Under the pieces are notes generated by a model that had not been told where the DNA came from, did not search any database, and saw only the letters and a program-made list of their open reading frames with translations. From NCBI GenBank assembly GCA_965200615.1, contig OZ241377.1:1612001-1676000 (forward strand): a stretch of DNA of 64,000 bases, read 5' to 3'. Within the stretch, counting starts at the first letter, position 1. The number at the start of each line of letters is the position of its first letter. A program made the translations under genes and the position numbers. Shown here piece after piece: positions 27,457-38,573 of this stretch. The stretch comes from Bin5 sp965200615 (lineage in GTDB: Bacteria > Chloroflexota > Anaerolineae > Caldilineales > Caldilineaceae).

Positions 27457-27504
27457 GCAGTTGTTGTACGGAGCAGTTACTGTACAGGGCAGTTGCTGTG
27501 CTGT
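27457..27504 (+). repeat. Three 16-bp tandem repeats in the 16S-23S spacer
   Basis: Three consecutive imperfect 16-bp units start at 27457, 27473 and 27489, each beginning GCAGTT and continuing with NCTGT or NTTGT (for example GCAGTTACTGTACAGG). They lie between 16S and tRNA-Ile, where spacer length polymorphism between strains is common. Confidence 0.75.
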
Positions 27505-27551
27505 CGGGGAAGCGGAGACGTCTGCAGCAGTGAGGGTTTGCGAAGGAGCGG

Positions 27552-27575
27552 TTATCTTGTCACTTTTCAGGGGTT
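27552..27575 (+). other. Right arm of the 16S pre-rRNA processing stem
   Basis: Complementary to 25711-25734. The core TTATCTTGTCACTTTTCA pairs with the left arm through Watson-Crick and G-U pairs, and a short TTAA pairing extends it. Confidence 0.65.
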
Positions 27576-27613
27576 AAGGTGCCTCTGAAGTGAAGGCGGG
27601 GCAAGTGGAAGAA

Positions 27614-27687
<74 letters not shown>

Positions 27688-27810
27688 CAGTCGTACGGCG
27701 GAAGCCGTGTGACGGCAGCGAGGAAGGGTTCTGCAGGCCCGGCCGGCTGTGAAGCGGAAGGCTGGAGGCAGGAGGTCTGGTCGGCTGCGAGCGGGAAGCA
27801 GTAGCAGAGA

Positions 27811-27854
27811 TGGCACATTAAGAACTGAATAGGATAGAGAAGAACTGCTGTAGG
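27811..27854 (+). other. Left arm of the 23S pre-rRNA processing stem
   Basis: About 44 nt complementary to 30859-30902 on the other side of the 23S gene. Over the outer 32 nt all differences are G-U pairs, so the two arms would form one long helix closing the 23S precursor for RNase III cleavage. Confidence 0.8.
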
Positions 27855-27900
27855 AGTAGGAAGGGAGCGGCGGCTTTCGGGTCGTTGCTCCGACACAGCA

Positions 27901-30842
<2,942 letters not shown>

Positions 30843-30858
30843 GTATGTACATCCTGCG

Positions 30859-30902
30859 CCTGTAGCAGCGCTTCTTTATCCTGTTCAGTTCTTAGTGTGC
30901 CA
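30859..30902 (+). other. Right arm of the 23S pre-rRNA processing stem
   Basis: Complementary to 27811-27854, starting with CCTGTAGCAGCGCTTC and ending with TTAGTGTGCCA. See the left arm for the pairing. Confidence 0.8.
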
Positions 30903-30976
30903 GACGAGTGGCAGTGCGAATGGCAACCTGGCAGAACCCCTGACACAACATCAGCGGCTCTGCCCCGGACCATGCA

Positions 30977-30999
30977 GCATTACGCACAGCGCGTAATGC
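30977..30999 (+). other. Hairpin in the 23S-5S spacer
   Basis: A perfect 9-bp inverted repeat, GCATTACGC and GCGTAATGC, surrounds a 5-nt loop. There is no T run after it, so RNA processing is more likely than termination. Confidence 0.5.
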
Positions 31000-31047
31000 G
31001 CATCACACACCACCCGCACACCTTACAACCTGCGTGAGTAAAGAGGA

Positions 31048-31163
31048 GTTGGTGGCAAGAGCGGTGGGGAAACACCCGGTCCCATCCCGAACCCGGCAGT
31101 AAAGTCCACCAGCGTCGATGGTAGTGCGGGGGCAACCCCGTGTGAGAGTAGACCGCCGCCAAC
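31048..31163 (+). rRNA. rrf: 5S ribosomal RNA
   Basis: About 116 nt. The conserved loop CCCATCCCGAACCCGGCAGTAAAG and the GTGAGAGTAG stretch are present, and the ends pair (GTTGGTGGC with GCCGCCAAC). Complementarity continues outside the mature ends (AAGAGGAG before, CTCCTCTT after), which probably serves in maturation or transcript release. It lies about 205 nt after the 23S gene in the same operon. Confidence 0.93.
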
Positions 31164-31220
31164 CTCCTCTTGCTTTCCCACTCCACCGATGAAAGCTTCT
31201 CTGGATAACCTGCTGCTTTG

Positions 31221-31229
31221 TGTTACAAT
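31221..31229 (+). promoter_or_regulatory. Putative extended -10 promoter upstream of glmU
   Basis: TGTTACAAT is an extended -10 element (TGT followed by TACAAT at 31224-31229) shortly after the 5S gene. The -35 position reads CTGGAT and is weak. It would give a leader of about 200 nt before the ATG at 31438. Confidence 0.35.
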
Positions 31230-31437
31230 GTGCGCAGACACCAATCTGGTCCCCGTCTGCGATCGATTTCATGGATGATAACCCTCCAGGACCCGGTTCA
31301 TTACCATCCTTATCCTCAAACAGATTTGACGTTCCTCTTGCGCTTAACCATGTAACCGACGCCTTTACCGCCATGGCAGCATGCCACTGGCGAATTTCGC
31401 GCGCGTCTCCGCCTCCCTTACTACTGGAGCATCCTGC

Positions 31438-32823
31438 ATGACAGTTGCCGCCGTCATCTTGGCTGCCGGGTATGGCACCCGCATGAAATCAACGCTGCCC
31501 AAATCTCTGCATCCCCTGGCTGGTCGGCCTCTGATCGAGTGGTCTCTGCGAGCGGTAGAAGGGCTTTCTGATCTGCGACCGGTCGTTGTCGTCGGCCACG
31601 CAAAAAAACAGGTGCAGGAGCGTCTCGGCGACCGCGTCGAATATAGCGTACAAAAAGAGCTCCTCGGCACAGGGCATGCCCTTATGCAGGCAGAGGAACA
31701 CCTGTCTCATCGAGCCGACAAGGTCCTGGTCATCTACGCCGATATGCCCCTATTGCGCCCCGAAACGCTCGAAAGGTTGACACAAATTCGTACTGGCAGC
31801 ACCCATCGGCAGCACTCTCAGTCTGCGCTGTCCCTTCTGACGATCGAACGCAAGGATTCCCAGGGGTTCGGTCGGGTCGTGCGCAATGAAAACGGGTCAA
31901 TCCGCCAAATCGTGGAAGAGGCGGACTGCACGCCTGAACAGCTTGCGATTCGCGAGCTGAATCCCGGCATCTACTGCTTTGACGCCCAATGGCTCTGGGA
32001 AAACCTCTCCCTGCTGACGCCAAGCTCCACCGGGGAATACTATCTGACCGACATGATCGGTATCGCCGTTGAACAGGGCCAGGATGTCGAGACCGCTCCA
32101 GCCTCGCCCGACGAGACTCTCGGCATCAATGACCGCAGCCAGCTGGCCGTCGCCGCCCAAGCGCTGCGCCAGCGCATCAACACTGATCATATGCTCTCCG
32201 GCGTGACCATCGTCGATCCCGCTTCCACATATATCGATGCAGACGTGACAATCGACCAGGACTCGACTATCCTCCCGGGAACCCTTCTGCAGGGCAGCAC
32301 CACCCTTGGTGCCGGCTGCCTCATCGGCCCGAATAGCCGCATCGTCGACAGCGCAATCGGAGATGCCTGCCGGGTTGAGTACAGTGTCATCGAGCAGGCC
32401 AGAATGGACCGCGGCAGCGAAGTCGGCCCCTTCGGCCATCTGCGGCCCGGCGCCCATCTGGGTGAAGACGTACACATGGGCAACTTCGGCGAAGTGAAAA
32501 ACAGCCGCCTCGGCAAAGGCGTCAAGATGGGTCATTTCAGCTACATCGGGGATGCCACCGTTGGCGACAATGCAAATATCGGCGCCGGCGCCATCACCTG
32601 TAACTTCGATGGCGTCTCAAAAAACCGCACAACTATCGGCGATGACGTCTTCCTCGGCAGTGATACGCTCCTCGTCGCGCCCGTTACCCTTGGCGCACGC
32701 GCACGGACCGGCGCCGGCTCTGTCGTAACGCGCGATGTGGAGGAGGACGCACTGGTCTACGGCGTGCCCGCCAGGCGTCCCCGTGCCGGCGAATCTTCCA
32801 GGCAGCCTGAGTCGAATGAGTAG
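31438..32823 (+). CDS. glmU: Bifunctional N-acetylglucosamine-1-phosphate uridyltransferase / glucosamine-1-phosphate acetyltransferase
   Basis: Makes UDP-GlcNAc, the precursor of peptidoglycan and surface polysaccharides. The N-terminal pyrophosphorylase domain has ILAAGYGTRMKSTLPKSLH (7-25), LGTGHALMQAE and the metal-site YADMPLL. The C-terminal left-handed beta-helix has GHLRPGAHL, NFGEVKNSRLG, KMGHFSYIGDA (with the catalytic His) and NIGAGAITCNFDG. The hexapeptide repeats are regular. The ATG at 31438 has GGAG 8 nt upstream; an earlier in-frame ATG would add 19 non-conserved residues. The 461-residue length is normal. Confidence 0.96.
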   Translation: MTVAAVILAAGYGTRMKSTLPKSLHPLAGRPLIEWSLRAVEGLSDLRPVVVVGHAKKQVQERLGDRVEYSVQKELLGTGHALMQAEEHLSHRADKVLVIYADMPLLRPETLERLTQIRTGSTHRQHSQSALSLLTIERKDSQGFGRVVRNENGSIRQIVEEADCTPEQLAIRELNPGIYCFDAQWLWENLSLLTPSSTGEYYLTDMIGIAVEQGQDVETAPASPDETLGINDRSQLAVAAQALRQRINTDHMLSGVTIVDPASTYIDADVTIDQDSTILPGTLLQGSTTLGAGCLIGPNSRIVDSAIGDACRVEYSVIEQARMDRGSEVGPFGHLRPGAHLGEDVHMGNFGEVKNSRLGKGVKMGHFSYIGDATVGDNANIGAGAITCNFDGVSKNRTTIGDDVFLGSDTLLVAPVTLGARARTGAGSVVTRDVEEDALVYGVPARRPRAGESSRQPESNE

Positions 32824-32943
32824 CGCCGTTGAATCTGACGAAAAAGTAAAGTGCCACACCAACACGGCGGGTCGATTCTTTCCGACACACTGCCTGCGCA
32901 ATGCTCGGCGCGGCGCAAGGCAACGTAGAAAAAGGAGCCTCCA

Positions 32944-34287
32944 GTGGAACCTGCATGGCTGATCGCGGCGCAACTGCTGCCATTACTGACGATTGGCTTT
33001 GTCTCTGTCGCCGAAGTATCCCTTTCGGCCGCATCGAGAAGCCGTATGCGAGAGCTTCTCGCCAGCGGCAACCAGCGGGCAAAGCTGATCGACCGAATGC
33101 TCTCTGACCCGGCCCGCTTTCTCTCCACGCTCCTGATCCTCAAAAGCCTGGCCTACATTGCTGCGAGCTCAATGGCCGTCTGCGTGGCTATGACCCTGCA
33201 GTGGTCCAATGTCGGGGTCAGCGCCGCCGTGGGTCTGGTCTGGCTACTTCTTCTTGCCGTTCAGGTCATCAGCCGGGGTTGGGCTCTGCGCCAGCCGGAA
33301 ACGGTCGCGCTCGCCATCGCCCGTGTCGTCGACTTCGTGGCTGCAATTCTTGCCCCCCTATCCTTTCTCCTGCGCCGCCTGGCTGCCTTCGCGCGGGGCG
33401 ACGCAGACGAAGTGACCCCTGAAAGCGTATTTCTGAGTGAGGACGGCCTCCGTTTCCTCATCCATGTGGGCGAAGGCGAGGGAGTGATCGAAGAAGACGA
33501 AAAGCAGATGATCGCCGGCATCTTCGAATTCGGCGAAACGACCGTGCGCGAGATCATGGTGCCAAGGCTCGACATGGTAGCCGTAGAAGTCAACGCGCCC
33601 CTCAGTGAAGCTCTCGACCTGATTATCGGAAACGGACACAGCCGCATTCCCGTCTATGAAGACAGCATAGACCATCTGCTCGGCGTACTTTATGCCAAAG
33701 ACCTCCTCCTCTGCCTGCGCGATGGAAGCCGGGACATCTCCGTTCGCCAACTGCTGCGCCAGGCCTATTTCGTGCCCCAAAGCAAAAAACTGGACGAGTT
33801 GTTCGAGGAAATGCAGGCCCATCGCATCCATATGGCCCTGGCTGTGGACGAATACGGCGGTACAGCCGGCCTCGTCACGATCGAAGACCTCCTGGAGGAG
33901 ATCGTTGGCGAAATCCAGGACGAGTACGATTCCGAAGAGCCGCAGTTGAAAAAGCTGGCGCCCGAGATCTACATCTTCAACGCGCGTTACGATATCGATG
34001 AAGTGTCCCGGCTTATCGACGTCAACCTGTCCGCCGGCCCCGAGAATATCGATACGTTGGGCGGTTTTATATACAGCCAGCTTGGACGCGTTCCCGAGCA
34101 GGGCGAAAGCATACAGTACCATGACTGGCGGTTCACCGTCATGTCCGTCGATTCCCGCCGTATCGAACAGGTGCGCGTTGAGCCGCTCCACAGCTCAGAG
34201 AACGGGGTGCAGACCCAAAATGAACCCGGGGTTGAGGAGCAAACCGAGGATTCGACAGAATCCAGTTACCTTCAGTCGGCCGCCTGA
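32944..34287 (+). CDS. Hemolysin/CorC-type transporter with CBS domains
   Basis: A membrane protein of the HlyC/CorC (DUF21) family, linked to magnesium or cobalt transport and resistance. The N-terminal region of about 150 residues has three to four hydrophobic segments and the family stretch FVSVAEVSLSAASRSRMREL. Next come EEDEKQMIAGIFEFGETTVREIMVPRLDMVAV, which opens the paired CBS domains, and AVDEYGGTAGLVTIEDLLEEIVGEI, which closes them. A C-terminal CorC_HlyC domain follows (DIDEVSRLIDVNL, DTLGGFIYSQLGRVPEQGE). The GTG start has GGAG 6 nt upstream. The 447-residue length is typical. Confidence 0.9.
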   Translation: MEPAWLIAAQLLPLLTIGFVSVAEVSLSAASRSRMRELLASGNQRAKLIDRMLSDPARFLSTLLILKSLAYIAASSMAVCVAMTLQWSNVGVSAAVGLVWLLLLAVQVISRGWALRQPETVALAIARVVDFVAAILAPLSFLLRRLAAFARGDADEVTPESVFLSEDGLRFLIHVGEGEGVIEEDEKQMIAGIFEFGETTVREIMVPRLDMVAVEVNAPLSEALDLIIGNGHSRIPVYEDSIDHLLGVLYAKDLLLCLRDGSRDISVRQLLRQAYFVPQSKKLDELFEEMQAHRIHMALAVDEYGGTAGLVTIEDLLEEIVGEIQDEYDSEEPQLKKLAPEIYIFNARYDIDEVSRLIDVNLSAGPENIDTLGGFIYSQLGRVPEQGESIQYHDWRFTVMSVDSRRIEQVRVEPLHSSENGVQTQNEPGVEEQTEDSTESSYLQSAA

Positions 34288-34342
34288 AAACATGGTATAC
34301 GCTCCCTGCTCGAAAAAACCGCCCAGAAAAAGGACCGCTATC

Positions 34343-34729
34343 GTGACCCCGACGGTATCTCCGCAACAACTGGTTGCAGCAGCACAGTCCGCCCGCAATC
34401 AGGCCTATGCGCCCTACAGCAACTATGCCGTCGGCGCCGCCGTTTTAACGGTAGACGGTGAAATCATACAGGGATGTAACGTCGAGAACGGCTCCTATGG
34501 GGGGACGATCTGCGCCGAACGGGTCGCCCTCACGGCCGCCATCGCACAGGGAAAACGGGAACTGAAAGCGATCGCCGTTGTTACCGTGGACGGTGGCTCA
34601 CCTTGTGGCTTCTGCCGCCAGGTGATGATCGAGCTCGGGGCGGAGATGGACGTTTATATCAGTGATGCAGCCGGCAACTTCCGCAGCACGACCGTGCGCG
34701 CGTTGCTGCCCGATGCCTTCGGCGGCTGA
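34343..34729 (+). CDS. cdd: Cytidine deaminase
   Basis: Deaminates cytidine and deoxycytidine to uridine forms in pyrimidine salvage. The 128-residue chain holds the zinc site: CAE at 57-59 with Glu59 as the proton shuttle, and PCGFC at 87-91, in the canonical GCNVENGSYGGTICAER and SPCGFCRQVM contexts. I chose the GTG at 34343, which has AAGGA 8 nt upstream and gives the normal length; an ATG at 34292 would add 17 residues. Two nucleoside-type ABC permeases 4 kb downstream fit a nucleoside salvage theme. Confidence 0.93.
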   Translation: MTPTVSPQQLVAAAQSARNQAYAPYSNYAVGAAVLTVDGEIIQGCNVENGSYGGTICAERVALTAAIAQGKRELKAIAVVTVDGGSPCGFCRQVMIELGAEMDVYISDAAGNFRSTTVRALLPDAFGG

Positions 34730-34778
34730 CGACGGTCTCAATGTGTCCTCGCTGGCTCGGCTCGCTCCGATCTTCAGG

Positions 34779-36485
34779 ATGCAGATGAAGAACTGCTGTA
34801 TAGCGGCGATCGGACTGCTGGCGCTCTTGACCGTTGCCGCCTGTGCGACGCTTCCAGAGCCAGCCCAGCCTACTGTAACGGCGGCCGCTGCTTCGCCGAC
34901 CGCTGCGCCCGCAGCCCCTGCCCCAACGCCGCCGCCGTCGATAAACGTGGCCGCCTCAGGCGAGGTGATTCCTTCGTCGGGGCAAGAGTCCGCATTTCTG
35001 GCGGTTGATGGCGATCTCGACTCACTCTGGAATTCGGGACGCATCCCCTTGGGATGGTTTCGGATTGCACTTGATGGCCCATATCTCGTCAATAAAGTCG
35101 AGTTGGTCATCGCGCAGACCCCTCCCGGTCCGACCACGCATGAACTCTGGCTGGGAGATGGTTCGGGCTCACGCGCGCTATACCAGCGGCTCGTCAGCGA
35201 CCACACGGAAGATGGGCAGACACTCGCAATAACGATTGATCCGCCCCGCAACATAACCGAGGTGTTGATTCGCACTGTTCAAAGCCCCAGTTGGGTCGCA
35301 TGGCGTGAAGTGCGCGTGTTCGGCGCCCCCTCTCTCGATTCTCCCCTTCCGCCGCTCAAACTGAACAAGGTCGCGGCAGGACTGAATCAGCCTGTGCAGC
35401 TTAAGCACGCCGGCGATGGCAGCGGCCGGCTGTTCGTGGTCGAACAGCCGGGACGCATCCGCATTCTCAGGAAAGACGCGGCGTCCAACGGCGGCGCAGT
35501 CTGGTCTGTAAACGGTACTCCGTTCCTGGATATCTCGGAGAGGGTCAGCTGCTGCGGAGAGCGGGGCCTTTTCGATATTGCCTTCCCCCCGGACTATGCC
35601 GCCAAACAGCACTTCTATGTCAGCTATACCAATTATGATGACCAAACTGTCATCAGCCGCTACAAAACGAGCTCCGATCCCGCCGTGGCTGATCCAGCCA
35701 GTGGGGAGGCCATACTCAAGATCGAGCAACCACACGAAACGCACAATGGCGGGCGCATCCTCTTTGGTCCCCGGGACGGCTACCTCTATATCGGCAGCGG
35801 TGATGGTGGTGCACCCGCGTTCAACGATCCTGATAACCACGGGCAAGACCCCGGCACACTATTGGGCGCGATACTGCGCATCGACGTCGAGTCGGGCGTC
35901 AAGCCCTACGCCATCCCCGCCAGCAACCCATTTACTCACGTTGAAGGCCATCGCGACGAAATCTGGGCCTATGGCCTGCGCAATCCCTGGGGATTCGCGT
36001 TCGACAGGCAGACAGGTGATCTTTTCATCCCCGACGTGGGCAACATCACATTGGAAGAGGTGAACTACCAGCCGGCTGACAGCGCCGGCGGCGAAAATTA
36101 CGGCTGGCGCATCACCGAAGGCAGTATCTGTTTTGAACAATGGGGTTGCGTCAAGGGCGAACCCTGTGATGTTGAACACTGGATATGCAGCGCCGAAGGC
36201 CAGACCGCTCCGGTGGCCGAATACGACCATGCGCTGGGGTGCGCAATCGTGGGCGGGGCCGTCTACCGCGGGCCCGGCCTGCCCGACCTGCAGGGCGTTT
36301 TCCTCTTCGCCGATTTCTGCCGCGGGCAGATCTGGGGATTGAGAGGCGGTACCCAGGGCAAATGGCATAGCTCTCTCCTTATCAATGCCTCCGTTCCCGT
36401 CAGCGCCATCGGCGAAGACCAGGATGGTAACGTTTACGTCATCGGCTATCAGAATGGCGTTATTTCGATGATTACAGAGGAGTAG
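34779..36485 (+). CDS. PQQ-dependent sugar dehydrogenase-type lipoprotein with discoidin domain
   Basis: An exported lipoprotein of about 568 residues. The N-terminus MQMKNCCIAAIGLLALLTVAAC is a signal peptide with lipobox TVAAC. A Pro/Ala/Thr-rich linker follows, then an F5/8 type C (discoidin-like) carbohydrate-binding domain (about 55-190: ESAFLAVDGDLDSLWNSG, ITEVLIRTVQSPSWVAWREVRVFG). The main part is a six-bladed GSDH/YliI propeller with GLNQPVQLKHAGDGSGRLFVVEQPGRI, ERGLFDIAFPPDY, GGRILFGPRDGYLYIGSGDGG, YGLRNPWGFAFDRQTGDLFIPDVG and NYGWRITEG. It would oxidise sugars outside the cell using PQQ. An ATG at 34785 is an equally possible start. It overlaps neither neighbour; its start lies 49 nt after the deaminase stop. 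Confidence 0.85.
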   Translation: MQMKNCCIAAIGLLALLTVAACATLPEPAQPTVTAAAASPTAAPAAPAPTPPPSINVAASGEVIPSSGQESAFLAVDGDLDSLWNSGRIPLGWFRIALDGPYLVNKVELVIAQTPPGPTTHELWLGDGSGSRALYQRLVSDHTEDGQTLAITIDPPRNITEVLIRTVQSPSWVAWREVRVFGAPSLDSPLPPLKLNKVAAGLNQPVQLKHAGDGSGRLFVVEQPGRIRILRKDAASNGGAVWSVNGTPFLDISERVSCCGERGLFDIAFPPDYAAKQHFYVSYTNYDDQTVISRYKTSSDPAVADPASGEAILKIEQPHETHNGGRILFGPRDGYLYIGSGDGGAPAFNDPDNHGQDPGTLLGAILRIDVESGVKPYAIPASNPFTHVEGHRDEIWAYGLRNPWGFAFDRQTGDLFIPDVGNITLEEVNYQPADSAGGENYGWRITEGSICFEQWGCVKGEPCDVEHWICSAEGQTAPVAEYDHALGCAIVGGAVYRGPGLPDLQGVFLFADFCRGQIWGLRGGTQGKWHSSLLINASVPVSAIGEDQDGNVYVIGYQNGVISMITEE

Positions 36486-36722
36486 CGGGAGAACGAATCG
36501 ATTCAGCCGCCAGAACAAAAGTAACCCCTGTATCCTGAACTGCCCCATTTGAGACACCGGACTTCTGCATTGGGCCAGCGTCGGCGCGGTTGGAATTGTC
36601 GACGAAGTCGCTGGACTCGCCCGCCTGCCCCCGTTACTGTACGAAGATTCCTTACTTGGCGAAGCGACTGCCGGGCCCGAAGTCAAAAGGGCAATGGCGG
36701 CGCTCCCGCTCTCCCCGGATCG

Positions 36723-36751
36723 TTGACTTTACTTTCCCGCTCTGTTATTTT
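36723..36751 (+). promoter_or_regulatory. Promoter of the histidine kinase gene, probably leaderless
   Basis: TTGACT (36723-36728) and TATTTT (36746-36751) are 17 nt apart. The -10 ends six bases before the ATG at 36758, and no Shine-Dalgarno sequence is present, so transcription is predicted to begin at or next to the start codon. Confidence 0.5.
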
Positions 36752-36757
36752 CTTACC

Positions 36758-38494
36758 ATGAATGTTCCTGCGCTGATGGCAACTTACCAGTTGCGTCAAC
36801 GAGAATATCTGCTGCGCATTACGCGGGCCATGACCTCGCGCCTCGAACTGCCGAGCCTCCTGCGCCTGATCCTCGAAAGCGCGGCCGAGATGCTGGCCGC
36901 GCCCGCCGGTGTCATCGTCCTTGATGACGAAACCGCAGCCGTGCCCCTGGCAAACGGACGCAGCACCGTGGAGAAAGACGAACCCTTTCGTATCCGTGCA
37001 TCCTATGGAATTCCACGACAACTCCTGCCCGCCTTTCGTCCTCTTCTCAAAATCGCCTCGCAGTCCTGGCCCCCATCCGAAGAACGACAGGCACAAGGGG
37101 AATCGAACCACCAGGCGATGGTCGGCGAATGGGACTCCGGGCGCGCGCTGGCGGCCGAATTCTCACTGGGCGATAGCTACCAGCAGGAAATCGAGCGCCG
37201 CGTCCGCGAGGTAGAGTCGGCGCTGGGTCAGAAGTTGGGGCAGGTGATCGGCCTCCCTCTCCTCTTTGAAGAAGACCTTCTCGGCGTAATCTATCTCTTC
37301 CGCGGCGACTCCGCCTTTTCTCCGCTGGACTGGCAGTTCCTGCAGGGGTTCGCCGACCAGGCCGCGATCGCCGTGCGCAACGCCCGCCTGTACCAGCAAC
37401 TGGCGACCGAGCGCAGCCGCCTGTCGATGATCGTTCAGAACAGCGTCAACGGCATGATGATCCTGGCGCCCAACAAGCGGGTGGAAGTGATCAACGATCC
37501 CCTCTCCTCAATGACGGGGATTGCCCTTAACGAGGCACTCGGGCAACCCTGCGAAAGGGTCCTGCCTCTCCTGAATCTGCAAGGAGAAGATCTGTTCAGC
37601 GCCGATTACGACCTGATGTCCTTACCCGAAAGCGGCGCCCAATGCGAAGGGGACATTGTCCTGCCGGAAGGGGGACAGATCTCGGTCTCCGTAACCTTCA
37701 TCCCGATTAAGGATGAGCGCAAGCGGCTCGTGAATATCATCGCCAGTGTGCTGGACATCACACGCTTTCGCGAAGAAGAGGAGATGAAATCCACCTTTAC
37801 TTCGATCATCAGCCACGAACTGAAGACGCCCGTGGCCTTGATCAAAGGTTATGCGCAGACGCTGGCCCGGCCCGACGCGGCCTGGGATGCCGAAACAGCC
37901 CGCCAGAGCCTGGAAGTGATCGAAGAGGAAGCGGACCGGCTGGAGGCGCTCATCAACAGCCTGCTCGACGTCAGCCGCATCCAGGCCGGCGGCCTGCGGC
38001 TTGAGCAGTCAGACGTACAACTGCAGCGGCTCCTCGAGCGGGTTGCACAGGACTACCGCACACAGACCGACACCCATGCAATCGCGCTCGATCTGCCGCC
38101 CGACCTGCCCGTCATCTACGGCGATGAAGAACGTCTGCGCCTGGTTTTCACCAATCTGCTCAGCAACGCCATCAAATACTCACCCGACGGGGGTGTGATT
38201 CGCATCGGTGGTTGGCACGAGGAGCCGCAGGAGAAAGACGCGTCCGGCCGGCTCGTGTGCTATGTCGCCGACGAGGGAATCGGCATTCCGGCAAGAGAAC
38301 TCCCGAATATATTCGAACGTTACTACCGCGTGGACAGCGGTCTCCGCCGCGGAACGGCCGGCGTCGGTCTCGGTCTATTTCTCAGCAAGGCAATCGTCGA
38401 GGCCCATCAAGGGGAAATCTGGGTCCGAAGCGACGTGAACAAGGGCACAACCGTCTTCGTCGCCCTGCCTGTGGAAGAGACCGAAACCACATAG
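36758..38494 (+). CDS. Sensor histidine kinase (GAF-PAS-HisKA-HATPase)
   Basis: A cytoplasmic 578-residue sensor kinase with no membrane helix. Domains in order are a GAF domain (about 25-215), with GVIVLDDETA at its start and FADQAAIAVRNARLYQQL at its end, and a PAS domain (about 222-335). HisKA follows, with the phospho-accepting His353 in IISHELKTPVALIKGYAQTL. The HATPase domain has NLLSNAIKYSPDGG, DEGIGIPARELPNIFERYYR and GVGLGLFLSKAIVEAHQGEI. The GAF domain has an inserted acidic/polar stretch near 105-140. The frame is open further upstream, but the promoter position rules out earlier starts. No response regulator is adjacent, so it is an orphan kinase. Confidence 0.9.
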   Translation: MNVPALMATYQLRQREYLLRITRAMTSRLELPSLLRLILESAAEMLAAPAGVIVLDDETAAVPLANGRSTVEKDEPFRIRASYGIPRQLLPAFRPLLKIASQSWPPSEERQAQGESNHQAMVGEWDSGRALAAEFSLGDSYQQEIERRVREVESALGQKLGQVIGLPLLFEEDLLGVIYLFRGDSAFSPLDWQFLQGFADQAAIAVRNARLYQQLATERSRLSMIVQNSVNGMMILAPNKRVEVINDPLSSMTGIALNEALGQPCERVLPLLNLQGEDLFSADYDLMSLPESGAQCEGDIVLPEGGQISVSVTFIPIKDERKRLVNIIASVLDITRFREEEEMKSTFTSIISHELKTPVALIKGYAQTLARPDAAWDAETARQSLEVIEEEADRLEALINSLLDVSRIQAGGLRLEQSDVQLQRLLERVAQDYRTQTDTHAIALDLPPDLPVIYGDEERLRLVFTNLLSNAIKYSPDGGVIRIGGWHEEPQEKDASGRLVCYVADEGIGIPARELPNIFERYYRVDSGLRRGTAGVGLGLFLSKAIVEAHQGEIWVRSDVNKGTTVFVALPVEETETT

Positions 38495-38573
38495 CCCGGC
38501 GGCCCGATCGCCGGTGTTCGCGGCAGTGTGAAACTCGTCTTCGCAGGTAAGGCGCGTACAAAGAGACTCGGTC

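Noticed and set aside
27457..27504. CRISPR array
   Set aside because: The units are contiguous 16-bp tandem repeats with no unique spacers, and no cas gene exists in the window.
30977..30999. Hairpin after 23S as an intrinsic terminator
   Set aside because: No T run follows, and 5S lies downstream in the same operon, so termination there is unlikely.
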